The notes under the pieces were generated by a model. It ran no database searches, was not told the origin of the DNA, and saw only the letters and a list, made by a program, of their open reading frames with translations. Shown here piece after piece: positions 8,562 through 18,927 of a stretch of DNA of 64,000 nt (the stretch's first letter is position 1; each line of letters starts with the position of its first letter). The stretch comes from Lelliottia sp. JS-SCA-14. Lineage in GTDB: Bacteria; Pseudomonadota; Gammaproteobacteria; Enterobacterales; Enterobacteriaceae. Location: contig NZ_CP141606.1 in NCBI RefSeq assembly GCF_035593345.1, positions 930,001 to 994,000 of the forward strand, read 5' to 3'. The translations under genes were made by a program, and so were the position numbers.

Positions 8562-9365
8562 ATGACTATCCCTGCATTCGGTCTCGGCACCTTCCGCCTG
8601 AAAGACGACGTTGTCATCGCATCTGTCAAAACCGCGCTTGAGTTAGGCTATCGCGCCGTGGATACGGCTCAAATCTATGGCAACGAAGGTGCTGTAGGTC
8701 AGGCGATTGAGGAAAGCGGTGTGCCGCGCAAAGAATTATTCATCACGACAAAGATCTGGACTGAAAACCTCAGCAAAGACAAATTGATCCCAAGTCTGAA
8801 AGAGAGTCTGGAAAAGCTGCGTACTGACTATGTCGATCTGACGCTGATCCACTGGCCTTCTCCAGGTGATGCCGTGTCTGTTGAAGAGTTCATGCAGGCG
8901 CTGCTGGAAGCCAAAGAGCAAGGTTTGACGCGCGAAATCGGGATCTCCAACTTCACTATCCCATTGATGGAGAAGGCGATTGCCGCCGTTGGTGCAGAAA
9001 ACATTGCGACCAATCAGATTGAGCTTTCCCCTTATCTGCAAAACCGCAAAGTGGTTGACTGGGCAAAAGATCACGGCATTCACATCACGTCTTACATGAC
9101 GCTGGCTTACGGCAAGGCGCTGCAAGATGAGGTGATTGCGGGTATTGCTGACAAGCACAATGCAACGGCTGCGCAGGTCATCCTGGCGTGGGCAATGGGC
9201 GAAGGTTATGCCGTGATCCCATCTTCAACGAAACGTGAAAACCTGGCGAGTAATCTGCTGGCGCGGGATCTCCAGCTGGACGATGAAGATAAAAAAGCGA
9301 TCGCCGCGCTGGATTGCAACGATCGCCTGGTGAGCCCGGAAGGCTTAGCGCCAGACTGGGATTAA
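8562..9365 (+). CDS. dkgB: 2,5-diketo-D-gluconate reductase B / methylglyoxal reductase (aldo-keto reductase)
   Basis: 267 residues, an NADPH-dependent aldo-keto reductase. The signatures [14 protein letters not shown] (Asp and Tyr of the catalytic tetrad), the LIHWPSP strand with catalytic His, GISNFT and [15 protein letters not shown] (NADP binding) are present. The E. coli homologue reduces methylglyoxal and 2,5-diketogluconate. AAAGAGGAA precedes ATG. It is a single-gene unit closed by the terminator at 9400-9424 and is the conserved neighbour of aspU in enterobacteria. Confidence 0.95.
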   Translation: MTIPAFGLGTFRLKDDVVIASVKTALELGYRAVDTAQIYGNEGAVGQAIEESGVPRKELFITTKIWTENLSKDKLIPSLKESLEKLRTDYVDLTLIHWPSPGDAVSVEEFMQALLEAKEQGLTREIGISNFTIPLMEKAIAAVGAENIATNQIELSPYLQNRKVVDWAKDHGIHITSYMTLAYGKALQDEVIAGIADKHNATAAQVILAWAMGEGYAVIPSSTKRENLASNLLARDLQLDDEDKKAIAALDCNDRLVSPEGLAPDWD

Positions 9366-9397
9366 TTCAATCCACCCTCTGTAGCCTCAAAACCCTC

Positions 9398-10300
9398 TCA
9401 CAGCTCCTTCGGGAGCTGTTTTATATGGTCGCTCAGAAAGTCGATAAACGCCCGAATCCGGGTACTGACGGCACGATCGCTGTAATACACCGCACTGAAC
9501 GGCATCTCTACCGGCAGCCGTTTATCCTCCATCAACTCGACCAGTTCACCCCGCGCTATTTCTTTATTAATCATATAGTCAGACAGGCAGGCGATCCCAT
9601 TCCCGCTGAGGCAAAGCTGTTTCAGTGTCTCTCCACTGTTAGAAGACAACCCACTGGTAACCTCATGAAGCTGACCGTCGCTGCAGGCAATCGGCCAGGT
9701 ATTCAGCGATAACGGTTCGGTGAAGCCCAGGCAAAGATGGTTTTTCAGATCTTCTACCGTTTCCGGCTTTCCATACTGCGCAATGTAATCGGGAGAGGCG
9801 ATGATTTTACGGTAGCTGGTAAAAAGCGGACGGGCACGCAGGCTGGAATCAGTCAGCGTTCCGGCGCGGATCGCCACGTCCACTTTACGCTCAATCAGAT
9901 TGATGAAGGTTTCAGAAGAGACAAGCGACAGCGTCATCTCGGGATAGCGTTCCCGAAAGGGTTTCACCAGCGGCATCAGGAAATGCAATACGACGGGCGT
10001 CGCCGCATCGATACGCAAAAGTCCACGCGGTGTACTCCGCGTTTCCATGATCTCGGTTTCTGCTGCGGCCATCTCCTGCAAAATCGACTGCACGCGACGG
10101 AAATAGCGCTCTCCTTCCTCCGTCAGGCTGAGCTGGCGCGTTGTCCGGTTCAGCAAACTCACCCCGAGCTTCATTTCCAGCTTTTTGACGGAGCGGCTTA
10201 TTGCCGAATTGGCCTGTCCCAGTTGCTCCGCAGCCCGGCTAAAACTCCCGCTTTCCACTACGGCCACGAAGATTGCCAGCTCTTCTGAGGTTGCTTTCAT
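9398..10300 (-). CDS. yafC: LysR-family transcriptional regulator YafC
   Basis: 300 residues. The N-terminal helix-turn-helix ([42 protein letters not shown], then [19 protein letters not shown]) is the LysR DNA-binding domain. Residues 90-295 are the periplasmic-binding-like effector domain. The gene is divergent from the MFS transporter at 10405 across 104 bases that contain an inverted repeat. LysR proteins usually control the divergent gene, so the transporter is the likely target; the inducer is unknown. Confidence 0.92.
   Translation of the reverse strand: MKATSEELAIFVAVVESGSFSRAAEQLGQANSAISRSVKKLEMKLGVSLLNRTTRQLSLTEEGERYFRRVQSILQEMAAAETEIMETRSTPRGLLRIDAATPVVLHFLMPLVKPFRERYPEMTLSLVSSETFINLIERKVDVAIRAGTLTDSSLRARPLFTSYRKIIASPDYIAQYGKPETVEDLKNHLCLGFTEPLSLNTWPIACSDGQLHEVTSGLSSNSGETLKQLCLSGNGIACLSDYMINKEIARGELVELMEDKRLPVEMPFSAVYYSDRAVSTRIRAFIDFLSDHIKQLPKEL
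9400..9424 (+). terminator. Terminator of dkgB, overlapping the 3' end of yafC
   Basis: The stem ACAGCTCC/GGAGCTGT closes a TTCG tetraloop and is followed by TTTTA on the plus strand. It lies inside the last codons of the convergent yafC gene. Confidence 0.75.
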
Positions 10301-10370
10301 TGTTGCACCACCTGCAAAATTCTATTGAGATTTTGACCATTTTTGTTATTTAAACACTGGCGCATACTTC

Positions 10371-10394
10371 GTGTCATCTTAATCCTGATGACAC
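10371..10394. promoter_or_regulatory. Inverted repeat between yafC and the MFS gene, candidate operator
   Basis: GTGTCATC and GATGACAC form perfect 8-bp arms around an 8-base spacer. The repeat ends next to the GGAG ribosome site and ten bases before the MFS start. It could be a repressor operator or a hairpin acting on MFS translation. LysR sites usually lie further upstream and follow T-N11-A, so YafC is not the obvious ligand. Confidence 0.4.
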
Positions 10395-10404
10395 GGAGTA
10401 TTTT

Positions 10405-11580
10405 ATGCCACTGGCGCTTCTGGCCCTGACGATCAGTGCCTTCGCAATCGGCACGACCGAATTTGTCATCGTAGGTCTGGTTCCTACGATTGCCGATCAA
10501 CTTTCCATCTCTTTACCTTCTGCCGGTTTGCTGGTCTCTATTTATGCGCTGGGTGTTGCGATTGGCGCACCGGTTTTGACCGCGCTGACCGGACGTTTTC
10601 CGCGTAAACAGCTGTTGATGGGGCTGATGGTGCTGTTCACTGCAGGTAATATGCTGGCCTGGCAGGCCCCGGACTACACCACGCTGGTGATTGCCCGTCT
10701 GCTGACCGGCCTCGCGCACGGCGTGTTCTTCTCGATTGGTTCAACCATCGCAACCAGTCTGGTACCTAAAGAGAAAGCGGCATCTGCCATCGCCATTATG
10801 TTCGGCGGTTTAACGGTTGCACTGGTGACCGGCGTTCCGCTGGGGACCTTTATCGGCCAGCATTTCGGCTGGCGTGAAACCTTCCTGGCCGTTTCGCTGT
10901 TGGGTGTGATCGCCCTGATTGCCAGCGCGATCCTTGTGCCGTCGAATATTCCGGGCCGTGCGAGTGCCAGTCTTCGCGATCAGGTGAAAGTCCTGACCCA
11001 TCCTCGCCTGCTGATCATCTATGCCATCACAGCTCTGGGTTACGGCGGTGTGTTCACAGCGTTCACCTTCCTGGCCCCGATGATGCAGGACCTGGCAGGC
11101 TTCTCGCCGAGCGCGGTGAGCTGGATCTTGCTGGGATACGGCGTCTCAGTGGCGATCGGTAACATCTGGGGTGGGAAACTCGCCGATAAACACGGTGCTG
11201 TACCCGCGTTGAAATTCATTTTTGCGGCTCTGGTAGTGTTGCTGATGGTGTTCCAGTTTACCGCCTCCATGCAGTACGCGGCCCTGGGAACCATCCTGGT
11301 GATGGGTATCTTTGCCTTCGGTAACGTACCGGGTCTGCAGGTCTATGTCGTGCAGAAGGCCGAGCTGTACACGCCTAACGCCGTAGACGTCGCCTCTGGT
11401 CTCAACATCGCGGCGTTTAATGTGGGCATCGCGCTGGGTTCCATTATCGGCGGGCAAACGGTTGAGCACTTTGGTTTAGCGCAGACGCCGTGGATTGGTG
11501 CGGTGATCGTTCTGGCTGCTTTCCTGCTGATTGGCCTGAGCGGTCGTCTGGATAAACCGGCCCGCGTTGCCCTGGGATAA
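10405..11580 (+). CDS. DHA1-type MFS transporter (YdhP/AraJ-like), putative drug or sugar efflux
   Basis: 391 residues with about 12 hydrophobic segments. The N-terminus (LTISAFAIGTTEFVIVGLVPTIA) with the TTEF motif and the loop GRFPRKQLL are typical of DHA1 efflux proteins of the AraJ/YdhP group. No substrate can be read from the sequence. In E. coli K-12 this gene is not found between yafC and yafD, so it is an insertion or a retained gene relative to that genome. GGAG precedes the start by six bases. The divergent yafC is a plausible regulator. Confidence 0.85.
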   Translation: MPLALLALTISAFAIGTTEFVIVGLVPTIADQLSISLPSAGLLVSIYALGVAIGAPVLTALTGRFPRKQLLMGLMVLFTAGNMLAWQAPDYTTLVIARLLTGLAHGVFFSIGSTIATSLVPKEKAASAIAIMFGGLTVALVTGVPLGTFIGQHFGWRETFLAVSLLGVIALIASAILVPSNIPGRASASLRDQVKVLTHPRLLIIYAITALGYGGVFTAFTFLAPMMQDLAGFSPSAVSWILLGYGVSVAIGNIWGGKLADKHGAVPALKFIFAALVVLLMVFQFTASMQYAALGTILVMGIFAFGNVPGLQVYVVQKAELYTPNAVDVASGLNIAAFNVGIALGSIIGGQTVEHFGLAQTPWIGAVIVLAAFLLIGLSGRLDKPARVALG

Positions 11581-11666
11581 GCATGAGTTAGCGCTTGCTT
11601 ACAAAACCAGACAGAGGTTTATGAGTAATTGCGTTGAAAGTGTGACCTAAAATCCCTATAACAGTA

Positions 11667-11693
11667 GAACCAGTCCGTTTTCCGGGCTGGTTC
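11667..11693 (+). other. Hairpin downstream of the MFS gene
   Basis: GAACCAGTCCG and CGGGCTGGTTC pair across a short loop with one G-U. There is no T run after it, so it may be a weak terminator or an RNA-processing hairpin before yafD. Confidence 0.4.
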
Positions 11694-11703
11694 AATGCTA
11701 TAG

Positions 11704-12519
<816 letters not shown>

Positions 12520-12596
12520 TGGTGCGTCAGGTCTGCCGTCGGGCAGGCCTGCGCAGGTACTGCCCTTTATTTTTCTCACAACCAAAGGACAGTACG

Positions 12597-13367
12597 ATGA
12601 CAACACAATCCCATCATGACAACGTAGAAAAACAGTTCGGCTCTCAGGCAAACGCCTATCTGACCAGCGCGGTACACGCTTCTGGCCGCGATCTGGTGCG
12701 TCTTGGCGAGCGACTGGCCGCCTTCCCGCACGCGCAGGTTCTCGATTTAGGCTGTGGAGCAGGGCATGCCAGCTTTGTCGCCGCGCAGCATGTCGCGCAG
12801 GTCACGGCCTACGATCTGTCTGGTCAGATGCTGGAGGTTGTCACCCAGGCCGCGAAAGAGAAAGGGCTGAATAATATTTCGACCCGACAGGGCTACGCCG
12901 AATCACTGCCGTTTGACGATGAATCCTTTGAGATTGTGATCAGCCGCTACTCGGCGCATCACTGGCACGACGTGGGACGGGCATTACGCGAAATTAAGCG
13001 TGTGCTGAAGCCGGGCGGGATTTTTATCATCATGGATATCATGTCGCCGGGAAACCCGGTGCGCGATATCTGGCTGCAAACGGTCGAAGCCCTGCGCGAT
13101 ACGTCACACGTTCGCAATTATTCCAGTGGTGAATGGTTCGCGATGATCACCGAGGCCGGCTTAATCTCTCGCTCGCTGGTAACCGACCGCCTGCCACTCG
13201 AATTCTCCTCGTGGATTGCGCGGATGCGCACACCGGATGTTTTAAGCCAGGCGATTCGTTTGTATCAGGAGAGTGCCTCGGCGGAAGTGAAGGCGTACTT
13301 TGAATTGCAGGAAGAGGGATCTTTTACCAGCGATACGATTCTGGCCGAAGCGCAAAAAGCGGGATAA
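12597..13367 (+). CDS. yafE: SAM-dependent methyltransferase YafE (Methyltransf_11)
   Basis: 256 residues from ATG at 12597, eight bases after AAAGGA. The SAM-binding motif I is VLDLGCGAGHASFVAA, motif II region EIVISRYSAHHW and post-motif VLKPGGIFIIMDI. It belongs to the UbiE/small-molecule methyltransferase class; the substrate is unknown. The full-length E. coli-type protein is intact here, whereas the K-12 annotation begins further downstream. A bidirectional terminator closes the gene. Confidence 0.88.
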   Translation: MTTQSHHDNVEKQFGSQANAYLTSAVHASGRDLVRLGERLAAFPHAQVLDLGCGAGHASFVAAQHVAQVTAYDLSGQMLEVVTQAAKEKGLNNISTRQGYAESLPFDDESFEIVISRYSAHHWHDVGRALREIKRVLKPGGIFIIMDIMSPGNPVRDIWLQTVEALRDTSHVRNYSSGEWFAMITEAGLISRSLVTDRLPLEFSSWIARMRTPDVLSQAIRLYQESASAEVKAYFELQEEGSFTSDTILAEAQKAG

Positions 13368-13375
13368 ACAGAAAC

Positions 13376-13409
13376 AAAAAAGGCACCGGGGGAATCGGTG
13401 CCTTTTTTT
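13376..13409. terminator. Bidirectional terminator between yafE and mltD
   Basis: AGGCACCG and CGGTGCCT form the stem, with an A run on the left and T7 on the right, so it can serve both convergent genes. Confidence 0.85.
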
Positions 13410-13422
13410 ATCGGACTGGCTG

Positions 13423-14781
13423 TCAGGAATCTGGCGTGATGCTGTTTTTCACAAACAGTGTCAGCTGATCGCCTGGCTGCAGATTGGCCGTATCGTCGTT
13501 CCAGCGCATCACATCTTTGATGTTCACGCCGTGCGTTTTCGCGATACTGGACAGCGAATCACCTTTGCGTACGCGATAGGTAATGCTATCGCTGTTGCGG
13601 GCGAGACGCTGTGCGCTGCTACCTGCGCCAACCGTCAGGTTCTGGCCCACTTTCAGGTTTGAACCGCGCAGATTATTCCACTGCTGCAGATCTTTCGTGC
13701 TCACGCCGAGACGTGATGCAATGCCTGAAATGGTGTCGCCTGAGCGAACCTTATAGCTACGGCTGCTGACGGATGAAGCGTCTGCGATCAGCGTTGACTG
13801 AACGGCAGCGATTTCACCGGATGCCAGCGACTCACGTAGCTGCGCAGCATGCTTCTGCGGCACCAGTACGTACTGAGGCCCATTGGCGCCCAGCGTTGAG
13901 CCTTTCACGCCTGCATTGAAGGTCTTCAGCTTCTGCACCGACATACCCGTCATATCAGCAACCTGTTTCATATCAACCGGGCTGCTGAGGCTCACTCTGG
14001 CCAGCGCGCGACTCTCGTCGGACGTTGGCAGCTTGACGCCATAACGTTTGCTGTTCTTGAGAATATCGCTCAAAGCCAGCATCTTCGGTACGTAAAGCTT
14101 GGTTTCCTGTGGCAATGAGAGGGACCAAAAATCGGTGGGTTTACCCCGCGCCTTGTTCGCTTTCATTGCCTTCAGTACACGACCTTCACCGCTGTTATAC
14201 GCTGCGACCGTTAATAACCAGTCACCGTCAAACATCTTATTCAGACGTTGCATCATATCGAGAGCCGCAGTCGTTGAAGCGACCACATCCCGACGCGCAT
14301 CGTAGCCGCGAGTCTGTTTCAATCCATAATTGCGCCCTGTGCTCGGTATGATCTGCCAAATGCCTGCGGCATTGGCGCCAGACGTCGCGTGCGGGTCAAA
14401 AGCGCTCTCCACTATGGGTAGTAGTACCAGTTCCATGGGCATGTTACGTTTCTTAACTTGCCCTGCTATCCAGTACATATACGGCTCTGCCCGTAAAGTT
14501 ACATCGTGGAGATAGCTCTTATTACTTAAATACTTCTGTTTCTGATCGCGAATCCGGTTGTTTTCCGGAATTCCCATCTTCAGCTCGTCGCTAATGGAGG
14601 CCCACAAGTCCTGTTCCTGCGCGAATGATGTCCCATCGTCCATCCAGCGCGCCTGACTTGTAAACTTCCCTGCTTCCCCTTGACCAGCTGCAGAAAGGCT
14701 CTGTGCGTGCTGCTGAACGTTACCAGTATTCTGGCACCCCGCGAGCAGGACAGAGGCGAGTAATATCGCTTTTGCCTTCAT
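13423..14781 (-). CDS. mltD: Membrane-bound lytic murein transglycosylase D
   Basis: 452 residues. The signal peptide MKAKAILLASVLLAGC ends in a lipobox (LLAGC). The lytic transglycosylase (SLT) domain is at about 110-240, with catalytic Glu in LPIVESAFDP and the AAGIWQIIPSTGRNYGL and AAYNSGEGRV motifs. Two LysM peptidoglycan-binding repeats follow at about 342-385 and 400-445 (SYKVRSGDTISGIASRLGV, TYRVRKGDSLSSIAKTHGV). It cleaves the glycan strand with 1,6-anhydro product. The gene order mltD-gloB on the minus strand is the conserved one. Confidence 0.96.
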   Translation of the reverse strand: MKAKAILLASVLLAGCQNTGNVQQHAQSLSAAGQGEAGKFTSQARWMDDGTSFAQEQDLWASISDELKMGIPENNRIRDQKQKYLSNKSYLHDVTLRAEPYMYWIAGQVKKRNMPMELVLLPIVESAFDPHATSGANAAGIWQIIPSTGRNYGLKQTRGYDARRDVVASTTAALDMMQRLNKMFDGDWLLTVAAYNSGEGRVLKAMKANKARGKPTDFWSLSLPQETKLYVPKMLALSDILKNSKRYGVKLPTSDESRALARVSLSSPVDMKQVADMTGMSVQKLKTFNAGVKGSTLGANGPQYVLVPQKHAAQLRESLASGEIAAVQSTLIADASSVSSRSYKVRSGDTISGIASRLGVSTKDLQQWNNLRGSNLKVGQNLTVGAGSSAQRLARNSDSITYRVRKGDSLSSIAKTHGVNIKDVMRWNDDTANLQPGDQLTLFVKNSITPDS

Positions 14782-14852
14782 GTGTGTGTCAATAGTTGCT
14801 TAAAAGACGAGCGATGATAACGGCGAATTTTTTAAAAGGCAACCCGCAATTG

Positions 14853-15608
14853 TCAGAAGTTATCTTTCTTTGACCGTAACCATGCAAAACGTTCTTCAGG
14901 TTGTTGCAAATTTGTTTCTTGGTTAATTTTATTAATTAAATCAACGCCATCGGTTCTTAAAAATAAATTTATTTTGCGCTCATTTTTCAGAATTACGGGC
15001 AGTGTATTTTGTTTTTTTACCCGTAACTCATTCACTTTGTAGTAATAATCCTGAATCGCAGGATCCTCTGGCAGGATACTCAAAGCAAACTTCATATTTG
15101 CTAATGTATACTCATGCGCGCAACAAATAAGCGTCTCGTCAGGAAGGGCATTAATTTTCTTGAAGGATTGATACATCTGGGTTGGCGTGCCTTCGAACAG
15201 TCTCCCGCAGCCGCCGGAGAACATTGTGTCTCCGCAGAAAAGATAAGGGAAACTGAAGAAAGAAATGTGTCCGGAAGTGTGACCTGGTGTGGCAAATACA
15301 GAAAAATCGCATCCCAGTATGAGGATTTTTTCGCCATCTTCGACTACCCGCGTGGTTCCTTTATCTTGTGTCTCCTCGGGACCATATACCACTAAATGAG
15401 GAAATTTAGCCCGCAGAGCCGGAACGCCGCCAACGTGATCGTGATGATGGTGAGTCAGCAAAATGGCCTCAGGCTGCCAGCCGTTTTCCTCGATCGCCGT
15501 TAAAACCGGCGCAGCTTCACCTGGGTCGACAATAATGCAGCGCCGATCCTCGTCCACTAAAACCCAGATGTAGTTGTCCTGAAACGCGGGAATGCTGATA
15601 AGATTCAT
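14853..15608 (-). CDS. gloB: Hydroxyacylglutathione hydrolase (glyoxalase II)
   Basis: 251 residues of the metallo-beta-lactamase fold. The binuclear metal motif [11 protein letters not shown], the TPGHTSGH and [13 protein letters not shown] blocks and the C-terminal [13 protein letters not shown] and [11 protein letters not shown] substrate-binding segment are intact. It hydrolyses S-lactoylglutathione in methylglyoxal detoxification, a theme shared with dkgB nearby. It is divergent from yafS. Confidence 0.96.
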   Translation of the reverse strand: MNLISIPAFQDNYIWVLVDEDRRCIIVDPGEAAPVLTAIEENGWQPEAILLTHHHHDHVGGVPALRAKFPHLVVYGPEETQDKGTTRVVEDGEKILILGCDFSVFATPGHTSGHISFFSFPYLFCGDTMFSGGCGRLFEGTPTQMYQSFKKINALPDETLICCAHEYTLANMKFALSILPEDPAIQDYYYKVNELRVKKQNTLPVILKNERKINLFLRTDGVDLINKINQETNLQQPEERFAWLRSKKDNF

Positions 15609-15640
15609 AAATTACCTCTCATAACGTAACGGGTGTGTTG

Positions 15641-16357
15641 ATGAAGCCGGCAAGGATACCTCAGATTGTCTCAGCACCAGAACACTGGTCCCAGTTGCGA
15701 TGGGGTGAATACTATCGCGAGGCGCTCGAGCGCCAGCTCAATCCCTGGTTTGCCAAAATGTATGGTTTTCATCTGCTTAAGATTGGCAACCTCAGCGCGG
15801 AAATCAACTCGGAAAGCTGCGCCATCTCTCATCAGGTGAATGTGTCGCTTAACGGCCATCCTCTTCAGGTTAAAGCCGATCCGCTCCATTTACCATTCGC
15901 TGAGAAATCTGTCGATGCCTGTCTGATGGCCCACACCTTGCCCTGGTGCACCGATCCGCACCGTTTGCTGCGCGAAGCGGATCGCGTGTTGATCGATGAC
16001 GGCTGGCTGGTGCTCAGCGGTTTCAACCCGATAAGCCTGATGGGGCTGCGCAAGCTGGTGCCGGTTTTACGTCGCACGCCACCTTATAATAGCCGCATGT
16101 TTACCTTCACCCGTCAACTCGACTGGCTGTCATTGCTCAATTTTGAAGTGATGTATTACAGCGGCTTCCAGGTTTTACCCTGGGCGGGGAAAGGCGGGAA
16201 AATGCTGACAACCCATCTGCCAGCACTCGGATGCATGCAGCTCATCGTGGCGCGTAAGCGAACGGTTCCTCTTACGCTGAACCCGATGAAGCAGAGCAAA
16301 TCAAAAGCACACATTCGTCAGACCGTCGGCGCGACGCGACAGTACCGCAAACCCTGA
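15641..16357 (+). CDS. yafS: SAM-dependent methyltransferase YafS
   Basis: 238 residues from ATG at 15641 (GTG at 15635 and TTG at 15638 precede it in frame). A Methyltransf_11-type core covers about 40-150: VDACLMAHTLPWCTDPHRLLREADRVLIDDGWLVLSGFNP, motif I itself being degenerate. The C-terminus is basic (KSKAHIRQTVGATRQYRKP). The substrate is unknown. It is convergent with rnhA: the two stop codons abut at 16357/16358. Confidence 0.88.
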   Translation: MKPARIPQIVSAPEHWSQLRWGEYYREALERQLNPWFAKMYGFHLLKIGNLSAEINSESCAISHQVNVSLNGHPLQVKADPLHLPFAEKSVDACLMAHTLPWCTDPHRLLREADRVLIDDGWLVLSGFNPISLMGLRKLVPVLRRTPPYNSRMFTFTRQLDWLSLLNFEVMYYSGFQVLPWAGKGGKMLTTHLPALGCMQLIVARKRTVPLTLNPMKQSKSKAHIRQTVGATRQYRKP

Positions 16358-16825
16358 TCAGGATTCCGGCTGATAACCCACGTCGTCGTGGATCGGACTC
16401 ATCGCCGCTTCGCGTGCCAGAACGTCACAACGTTCGTTTTCCGGATGTCCCGCGTGGCCTTTCACCCACTCCCACTTAATAGTGTGATGGCTCAGCGCCG
16501 CGTCCAGACGTTTCCAGAGATCGACATTCTTGACCGGTTTCTTATCGGCCGTTTTCCAGCCACGCTTTTTCCAGTTGTGGATCCACTGGGTGATGCCCTG
16601 ACGCACATACTGGCTGTCGGTGCTGATCACGATATCGCAATCTTCTTTTAATGCTTCCAGCGCAACGATGGCAGCCATCAGCTCCATGCGGTTGTTAGTG
16701 GTCAGACGAAAGCCTTCATTAAAGGTCTTCTCATGCTCACGGTAACGCAAAATGGCGCCGTAGCCGCCCGGCCCTGGATTCCCGAGGCAAGATCCATCGG
16801 TGAAAATTTCTACCTGCTTAGTCAT
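16358..16825 (-). CDS. rnhA: Ribonuclease HI
   Basis: 155 residues, the E. coli length. The catalytic acids are present: Asp10 in [12 protein letters not shown], Glu48 in NRMELMAAI, Asp70 in [11 protein letters not shown] and the last Asp in [12 protein letters not shown]. It degrades RNA in RNA-DNA hybrids. It is divergent from dnaQ across about 65 bases in which the overlapping promoters of the two genes are known to lie in E. coli. Confidence 0.97.
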   Translation of the reverse strand: MTKQVEIFTDGSCLGNPGPGGYGAILRYREHEKTFNEGFRLTTNNRMELMAAIVALEALKEDCDIVISTDSQYVRQGITQWIHNWKKRGWKTADKKPVKNVDLWKRLDAALSHHTIKWEWVKGHAGHPENERCDVLAREAAMSPIHDDVGYQPES

Positions 16826-16890
16826 CTCTGGTAGACTTCCTGTATTTGAAAATGATCAGTAAAACGACGAGTCTGACATAAATGACCGAT

Positions 16891-17619
16891 ATGAGCACTG
16901 CAATTACACGACAGATCGTCCTCGATACCGAAACCACCGGTATGAACCAGATTGGCGCGCACTACGAAGGACACAAGATCATTGAGATCGGTGCCGTTGA
17001 AGTGATCAACCGCCGTCTCACCGGCAATAACTTCCACGTTTACCTGAAGCCCGATCGGCTGGTGGACCCGGAAGCGTTCGGCGTTCACGGAATTGCCGAT
17101 GAGTTTTTGCTGGATAAACCGACCTTCGCCGAGGTTGCTGATGAATTCATGGACTACATTCGCGGGGCAGAGCTCGTCATCCATAACGCGTCGTTCGATA
17201 TCGGCTTTATGGACTATGAGTTCAGCAAGCTCAACCGCGATATCCCGAAAACCAACACCTTCTGTAAAGTCACCGATAGCCTGGCGCTGGCGAGGAAAAT
17301 GTTCCCCGGCAAGCGTAACAGCCTCGATGCCTTATGCTCGCGGTACGAAATAGATAACACCAAGCGTACGCTGCACGGCGCACTGCTCGATGCCCAGATT
17401 CTGGCGGATGTGTATCTGACCATGACGGGCGGTCAGACGTCGATGGCCTTTAGCAACGAAAACGATACCCGCCAGGCGGGTGATACGAGTATTCAGCGCG
17501 TGGTGCGTCAGGCGAGCCGCCTGCGGGTCATTTTAGCCAGCGATGAAGAGGTTGCCGCGCACGAATCGCGTCTGGATATCGTGCAGAAGAAAGGCGGCAG
17601 CTGCCTCTGGCGCGCGTAA
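16891..17619 (+). CDS. dnaQ: DNA polymerase III epsilon subunit (3'-5' proofreading exonuclease)
   Basis: 242 residues from ATG at 16891, which matches the E. coli start; ATG at 16882 is a three-codon longer alternative. The DEDDh exonuclease motifs are ExoI VLDTETTGM, ExoII HNASFDIGFMDYE and ExoIII LHGALLDAQILA. The C-terminal tail (QKKGGSCLWRA) binds the alpha subunit. It gives proofreading to the replicative polymerase. Confidence 0.97.
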   Translation: MSTAITRQIVLDTETTGMNQIGAHYEGHKIIEIGAVEVINRRLTGNNFHVYLKPDRLVDPEAFGVHGIADEFLLDKPTFAEVADEFMDYIRGAELVIHNASFDIGFMDYEFSKLNRDIPKTNTFCKVTDSLALARKMFPGKRNSLDALCSRYEIDNTKRTLHGALLDAQILADVYLTMTGGQTSMAFSNENDTRQAGDTSIQRVVRQASRLRVILASDEEVAAHESRLDIVQKKGGSCLWRA

Positions 17620-17694
17620 TGCGCCCTGTTATGCTGCTAAAATCACCGTGTGGGCGAATTTTGCAGCAACTGATTCAAAAGTTGAGAAAAAGCG

Positions 17695-17723
17695 TTGACG
17701 GGATCGGAACCAAACCGTAATAT
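17695..17723 (+). promoter_or_regulatory. Sigma-70 promoter of aspV
   Basis: TTGACG at 17695-17700 and TAATAT at 17718-17723 are separated by 17 bases. A GC-rich discriminator (CGCCTCG) follows, as expected for a stringently controlled stable-RNA promoter. Confidence 0.85.
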
Positions 17724-17749
17724 TCGCCTCGTTCCCAAGGGAACAATGC

Positions 17750-17826
17750 GGAGCGGTAGTTCAGTCGGTTAGAATACCTGCCTGTCACGCAGGGGGTCGC
17801 GGGTTCGAGTCCCGTCCGTTCCGCCA
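17750..17826 (+). tRNA. aspV: tRNA-Asp (GTC)
   Basis: 77 bases with CCA encoded. The acceptor stem GGAGCGG pairs with the 3' CCGTTCC, the anticodon GTC is at 17784-17786 and the T-loop TTCGAGTC is present. It is intact, and its 3' end is the template for the att copy at 8384-8399. It follows dnaQ as in E. coli and is not itself interrupted by an island. Confidence 0.97.
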
Positions 17827-17833
17827 CATTAGA

Positions 17834-17870
17834 AAGCCTGAATCAGCAATGATTCAGGCTTTCGTCATTT
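17834..17870 (+). terminator. Terminator of aspV
   Basis: A 12-bp perfect stem (AAGCCTGAATCA, loop GCAA, TGATTCAGGCTT) is followed by TCGTCATTT. It lies seven bases after the tRNA end. Confidence 0.85.
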
Positions 17871-18207
17871 CAGCCTCCTGCAATTCTTATCACGCCCTCA
17901 TCCTTAGTTAACAAAAAGTTAATATTAGTAGTGCAATTAATTAACAATTGTTCAGTTTTGGTGCGTTTGTTGCACTTATATTGTGCAAATTTAGTCTCTC
18001 CCTCCTTTTAAAGCATTTCTGCTTGTAACAATCTTGTAAAAAGAATCTCTCAAGAATCATTAGCTTACTTATCGTTTTCCAGAAAGTTCCTGAACCAATG
18101 ATTTATTGGTTCAGGAATTGCTTAACTCTATGTGCAATAAGACGTTATCTATATCAATAACTTATTGTTAATAAAAATAAAGCAATGATGAGAGCAGGCG
18201 AACCAAT
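17871..18207. other. AT-rich leader of the gntR-opp-ggt operon
   Basis: About 340 bases without a gene. The sequence is AT-rich (repeated TTAACAA and TTATTG elements) and must hold the promoter of the operon that starts at 18208. The one striking element is the palindrome at 18087-18117, entered separately. Confidence 0.5.
18087..18117. promoter_or_regulatory. Perfect 12-bp-arm palindrome upstream of gntR
   Basis: TTCCTGAACCAA and TTGGTTCAGGAA are exact inverted copies around a 7-base AT spacer (TGATTTA). The centre is about 105 bases before the gntR start. No T run follows, so it is not a standard terminator. The best guess is an operator for the adjacent FadR-type regulator or for another dimeric regulator; FadR-subfamily sites are usually shorter, which leaves doubt. 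Confidence 0.5.
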
Positions 18208-18927
18208 ATGGAAAAACCGTCACGGTTTCTGGCTAATTCCAGCACCGCGCTTGAGCAGCTGCGCGGTCTAATTAATCAGCACGAGTCAACACCAGGCATT
18301 CCGCTGCCCACGGAACGTGAGCTGTCGGAAACACTCGGCGTAGGGCGACGTGAAGTCCGCCGTGCGCTGGACGTGCTGGAAGAAGAGGGACGCATCTGGC
18401 GTAAGCAGGGGAAAGGCACTTTTATTGGCCCCGCTGCACCGGTTGAACCTCTGGCGCTTCAGGGGCTGGTGCAACAGACCAACCTGCTGGAAGTGATGGA
18501 AGCCCGCCTGCAGCTCGAACCCGGCTTAGCCCGTCTTGCGGCACTGCGTGCCACCAGGGAAAACCTCGCGCTGATGCAGCGCATGCTGGAACGCATCGAT
18601 AAGGTCAGCCCGGATGACCGCGATCTTAATGAACTGTGGGACAGCGCCTTTCACCGCGCCATTGCCGAAGCCGCGGGCAACCGACTGATGCTGGGCTTGT
18701 TCGACGCCATTGATGCCGTCCGGCGCGAACCCGGCTGGCAGCATCTGCGTGAGCTGGCGCGAACGCCGGAGCGCGTCGACAGCTACAACGACCACCACCA
18801 CAAAATCATGACGGCGATTATCCATCGTCAGCCCAATGAAGCAGCCGCCGCCATGCGCGAACACCTGCTCACCCTGCAAACTGCCCTGATTCAGGCCATC
18901 AACCTTGAGGATGATTCCCTGTTATGA
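18208..18927 (+). CDS. FadR-subfamily GntR transcriptional regulator (FCD domain)
   Basis: 239 residues. Residues 10-75 are the winged helix-turn-helix (GIPLPTERELSETLGVGRREVRRALDVLEEEGRIWRKQGKGTFI). Residues 90-225 are an all-helical FCD ligand domain with the metal-binding acid/His residues of the family (LWDSAFHRAIAEAAGN, DHHHKIMTAIIHRQP). It overlaps the next gene by four bases (ATGA), so it is co-transcribed with the transporter it probably controls. The ligand may be the imported peptide or its amino acid product; that is inference from context. Confidence 0.9.
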   Translation: MEKPSRFLANSSTALEQLRGLINQHESTPGIPLPTERELSETLGVGRREVRRALDVLEEEGRIWRKQGKGTFIGPAAPVEPLALQGLVQQTNLLEVMEARLQLEPGLARLAALRATRENLALMQRMLERIDKVSPDDRDLNELWDSAFHRAIAEAAGNRLMLGLFDAIDAVRREPGWQHLRELARTPERVDSYNDHHHKIMTAIIHRQPNEAAAAMREHLLTLQTALIQAINLEDDSLL

